DNA of 5,479 bases, taken from assembly GCA_002439665.1 (NCBI GenBank), contig DJPC01000154.1, positions 1 through 5,479 of the forward strand, read 5' to 3'. Both the position numbers and the translations under genes were made by a program. Under the pieces are notes generated by a model. The model worked only from the letters and a program-made list of their open reading frames with translations, was not told the origin of the DNA and made no database searches. Positions 4,302-5,479 of the stretch are shown here, in pieces (the stretch's first letter is position 1; each line of letters starts with the position of its first letter). The DNA is from Dialister sp. UBA6422. GTDB taxonomy: Bacteria; Bacillota; Negativicutes; Veillonellales; Dialisteraceae.

Positions 4302-5479
4302 ATGGCAGATTTGAAAGACCAGGACCTGGGCAAGTATGACCCCAGTGCGATTGAACAGAAATGGTATCAGTATTGGGAAGATCATGGTGTATTTCATGAT
4401 GAACCAGACCCGGATAAAGAACCATACAGCATTGTATTGCCACCGCCGAATGTAACTGGCCAGCTGCACATGGGTCATGCCCTGGATAATACTCTCCAAG
4501 ATATTCTTATCCGTTATAAGAGAATGCAGGGGTACAATGTACTCTGGCTTCCAGGCAAGGACCATGCAGGGATTGCTACCCAGGTCAAGGTAGAAAAACA
4601 GATCGCCGAAGAAGGTCTCAATAAGTACGATCTGGGCCGTGAAAAATTCCTGGAACGGGTATGGCAGTGGAAGGAAAAATTTGGTAACCGCATTGGTCTC
4701 CAGATTCGCCGCTTAGGTTCTTCCTGCGATTGGTCTCGTGAACGGTTCACCATGGATGATATCTGCGCCCGTGCTGTCCGCGAAGTCTTTGTTTCTCTGT
4801 ATGAAAAAGGCCTCATTTATCAGGGCTTCCGTATCACCAACTGGTGCCCGCGCTGCCAGACCGCTCTTTCTGATATCGAAGTAGAACATGAAGATGAAGT
4901 GGGCCATCTTTGGTATTTTAATTATCCGATTGCTGGGGAAGAAGGAAAATATATCCAGATCGCTACCACCCGTCCAGAAACCATCCCAGGAGATACTGCT
5001 GTAGCAGTGAACCCAGAAGATGAACGGTACAAAGATCTGGTAGGTAAGAAAGTCGCTCTTCCTGGAACAGACCGCCTGATTCCAATCATTGCCGATGAAT
5101 ATGTAGACATGGCTTATGGTACTGGCTGCGTAAAGATCACCCCAGCCCATGACCCCAACGATTTTGAAGTGGGTCAGAGACACAACCTGGAAACCATTGT
5201 GATCATGAATAAAGATGGCACAATGAATGAAAAAGCAGGCAAGTACAATGGGATGGACCGCTATGAAGCCAGAAAAGCCATTATAGCTGACCTGAAGGAA
5301 AAAGGACTTCTCGTTAAAATTGAAGAGACCAAGCATGCAGTAGGTCACTGCTCTCGCTGCAAAACAGTAGTAGAACCGATGACAACCAAGCAGTGGTTCG
5401 TCAAGATGAAACCTTTGGCTGGTCCAGCTATGGAAGCAGTCACTTCTGGTAAAACGAAGTTCGTACCAGAACGTTTCTC
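4302..5479 (+). CDS. valS: Valyl-tRNA synthetase, 3' end cut off
   Basis: Class I synthetase that charges tRNA-Val with valine in the cytoplasm and edits misactivated threonine. The window holds 392 codons of a family usually near 880 residues. Visible parts: [15 protein letters not shown] with the HIGH-type signature HMGH at 56-59; [30 protein letters not shown]; a Zn-type pair Cys182/Cys185 in [12 protein letters not shown]; and the CP1 editing domain with [15 protein letters not shown] (from Thr222) and [18 protein letters not shown] second pair, Cys350/Cys353 (GHCSRCKT), is followed by [13 protein letters not shown]. The KMSKS loop, anticodon-binding domain and C-terminal coiled coil lie beyond the edge. 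The ATG at 4302 is set by AGGAG (4288-4292), nine bases upstream, and by the family N-terminus ([15 protein letters not shown]). Expression is controlled by the T-box upstream; the giant inverted repeat lies between the two. Confidence 0.98.
   Translation, partial: MADLKDQDLGKYDPSAIEQKWYQYWEDHGVFHDEPDPDKEPYSIVLPPPNVTGQLHMGHALDNTLQDILIRYKRMQGYNVLWLPGKDHAGIATQVKVEKQIAEEGLNKYDLGREKFLERVWQWKEKFGNRIGLQIRRLGSSCDWSRERFTMDDICARAVREVFVSLYEKGLIYQGFRITNWCPRCQTALSDIEVEHEDEVGHLWYFNYPIAGEEGKYIQIATTRPETIPGDTAVAVNPEDERYKDLVGKKVALPGTDRLIPIIADEYVDMAYGTGCVKITPAHDPNDFEVGQRHNLETIVIMNKDGTMNEKAGKYNGMDRYEARKAIIADLKEKGLLVKIEETKHAVGHCSRCKTVVEPMTTKQWFVKMKPLAGPAMEAVTSGKTKFVPERF

Noticed and set aside
4179..4565. Minus-strand open frames of 128 and 78 codons over the giant repeat and valS start
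   Set aside because: They overlap the strongly supported valS start and the palindrome; translation is low-complexity and matches nothing known.
4713..5348. 211-codon minus-strand open frame
   Set aside because: Antisense to the conserved ValRS editing and Zn regions; a shadow of a codon-biased gene.

Overview
The window looks like a chromosomal segment of a low-to-moderate GC Bacillota (Firmicutes) bacterium. The reasons are strong AGGAGG-type ribosome binding sites, sigma-A-like promoters with 17-bp spacers, a T-box riboswitch in front of an aminoacyl-tRNA synthetase gene, and a cobalamin adenosyltransferase of the short Firmicute type. The style of the proteins (EI, ValRS, CobO) makes me lean towards the class Negativicutes. 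This is an impression from recall, not a database result.

Layout from left to right. (1) 1-1612, minus strand: PTS enzyme I (ptsI), cut by the left window edge and missing roughly the last 40 residues. (2) 1613-1781: a gap with a 15-bp interrupted inverted repeat. (3) 1782-2357, minus strand: cob(I)yrinic acid a,c-diamide adenosyltransferase (cobO/cobA/btuR), with its own promoter about 165 bases upstream and a leader with several hairpins, one of which buries the Shine-Dalgarno (SD) sequence. (4) 2358-2719: a non-coding gap holding that leader and promoter and the terminator of the next gene. (5) 2720-3406, minus strand: a TVP38/TMEM64 (VTT/DedA superfamily) membrane protein with its own promoter near 3564-3592. 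(6) 3593-3802: a gap with no recognised gene. (7) 3803-4053, plus strand: promoter, T-box leader, probable valine specifier and T-box terminator. (8) 4055-4285: an unusual 220-base giant inverted repeat between the T-box terminator and the next gene. (9) 4302-5479, plus strand: valyl-tRNA synthetase (valS), cut by the right window edge after 392 codons.

The four genes are not an obvious functional operon. ptsI (sugar uptake phosphorelay), cobO (coenzyme B12 assembly) and the VTT protein (membrane lipid homeostasis) lie on the minus strand, mostly as separate transcription units. valS is divergent and controlled by uncharged tRNA-Val. ptsI has no ptsH immediately upstream.

I found no CRISPR array, transposase, tRNA, rRNA or defence system. 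The most unusual signal is the long inverted repeat inserted between the valS T-box and the valS start codon. Second is the structured cobO leader, which does not look like a cobalamin riboswitch.
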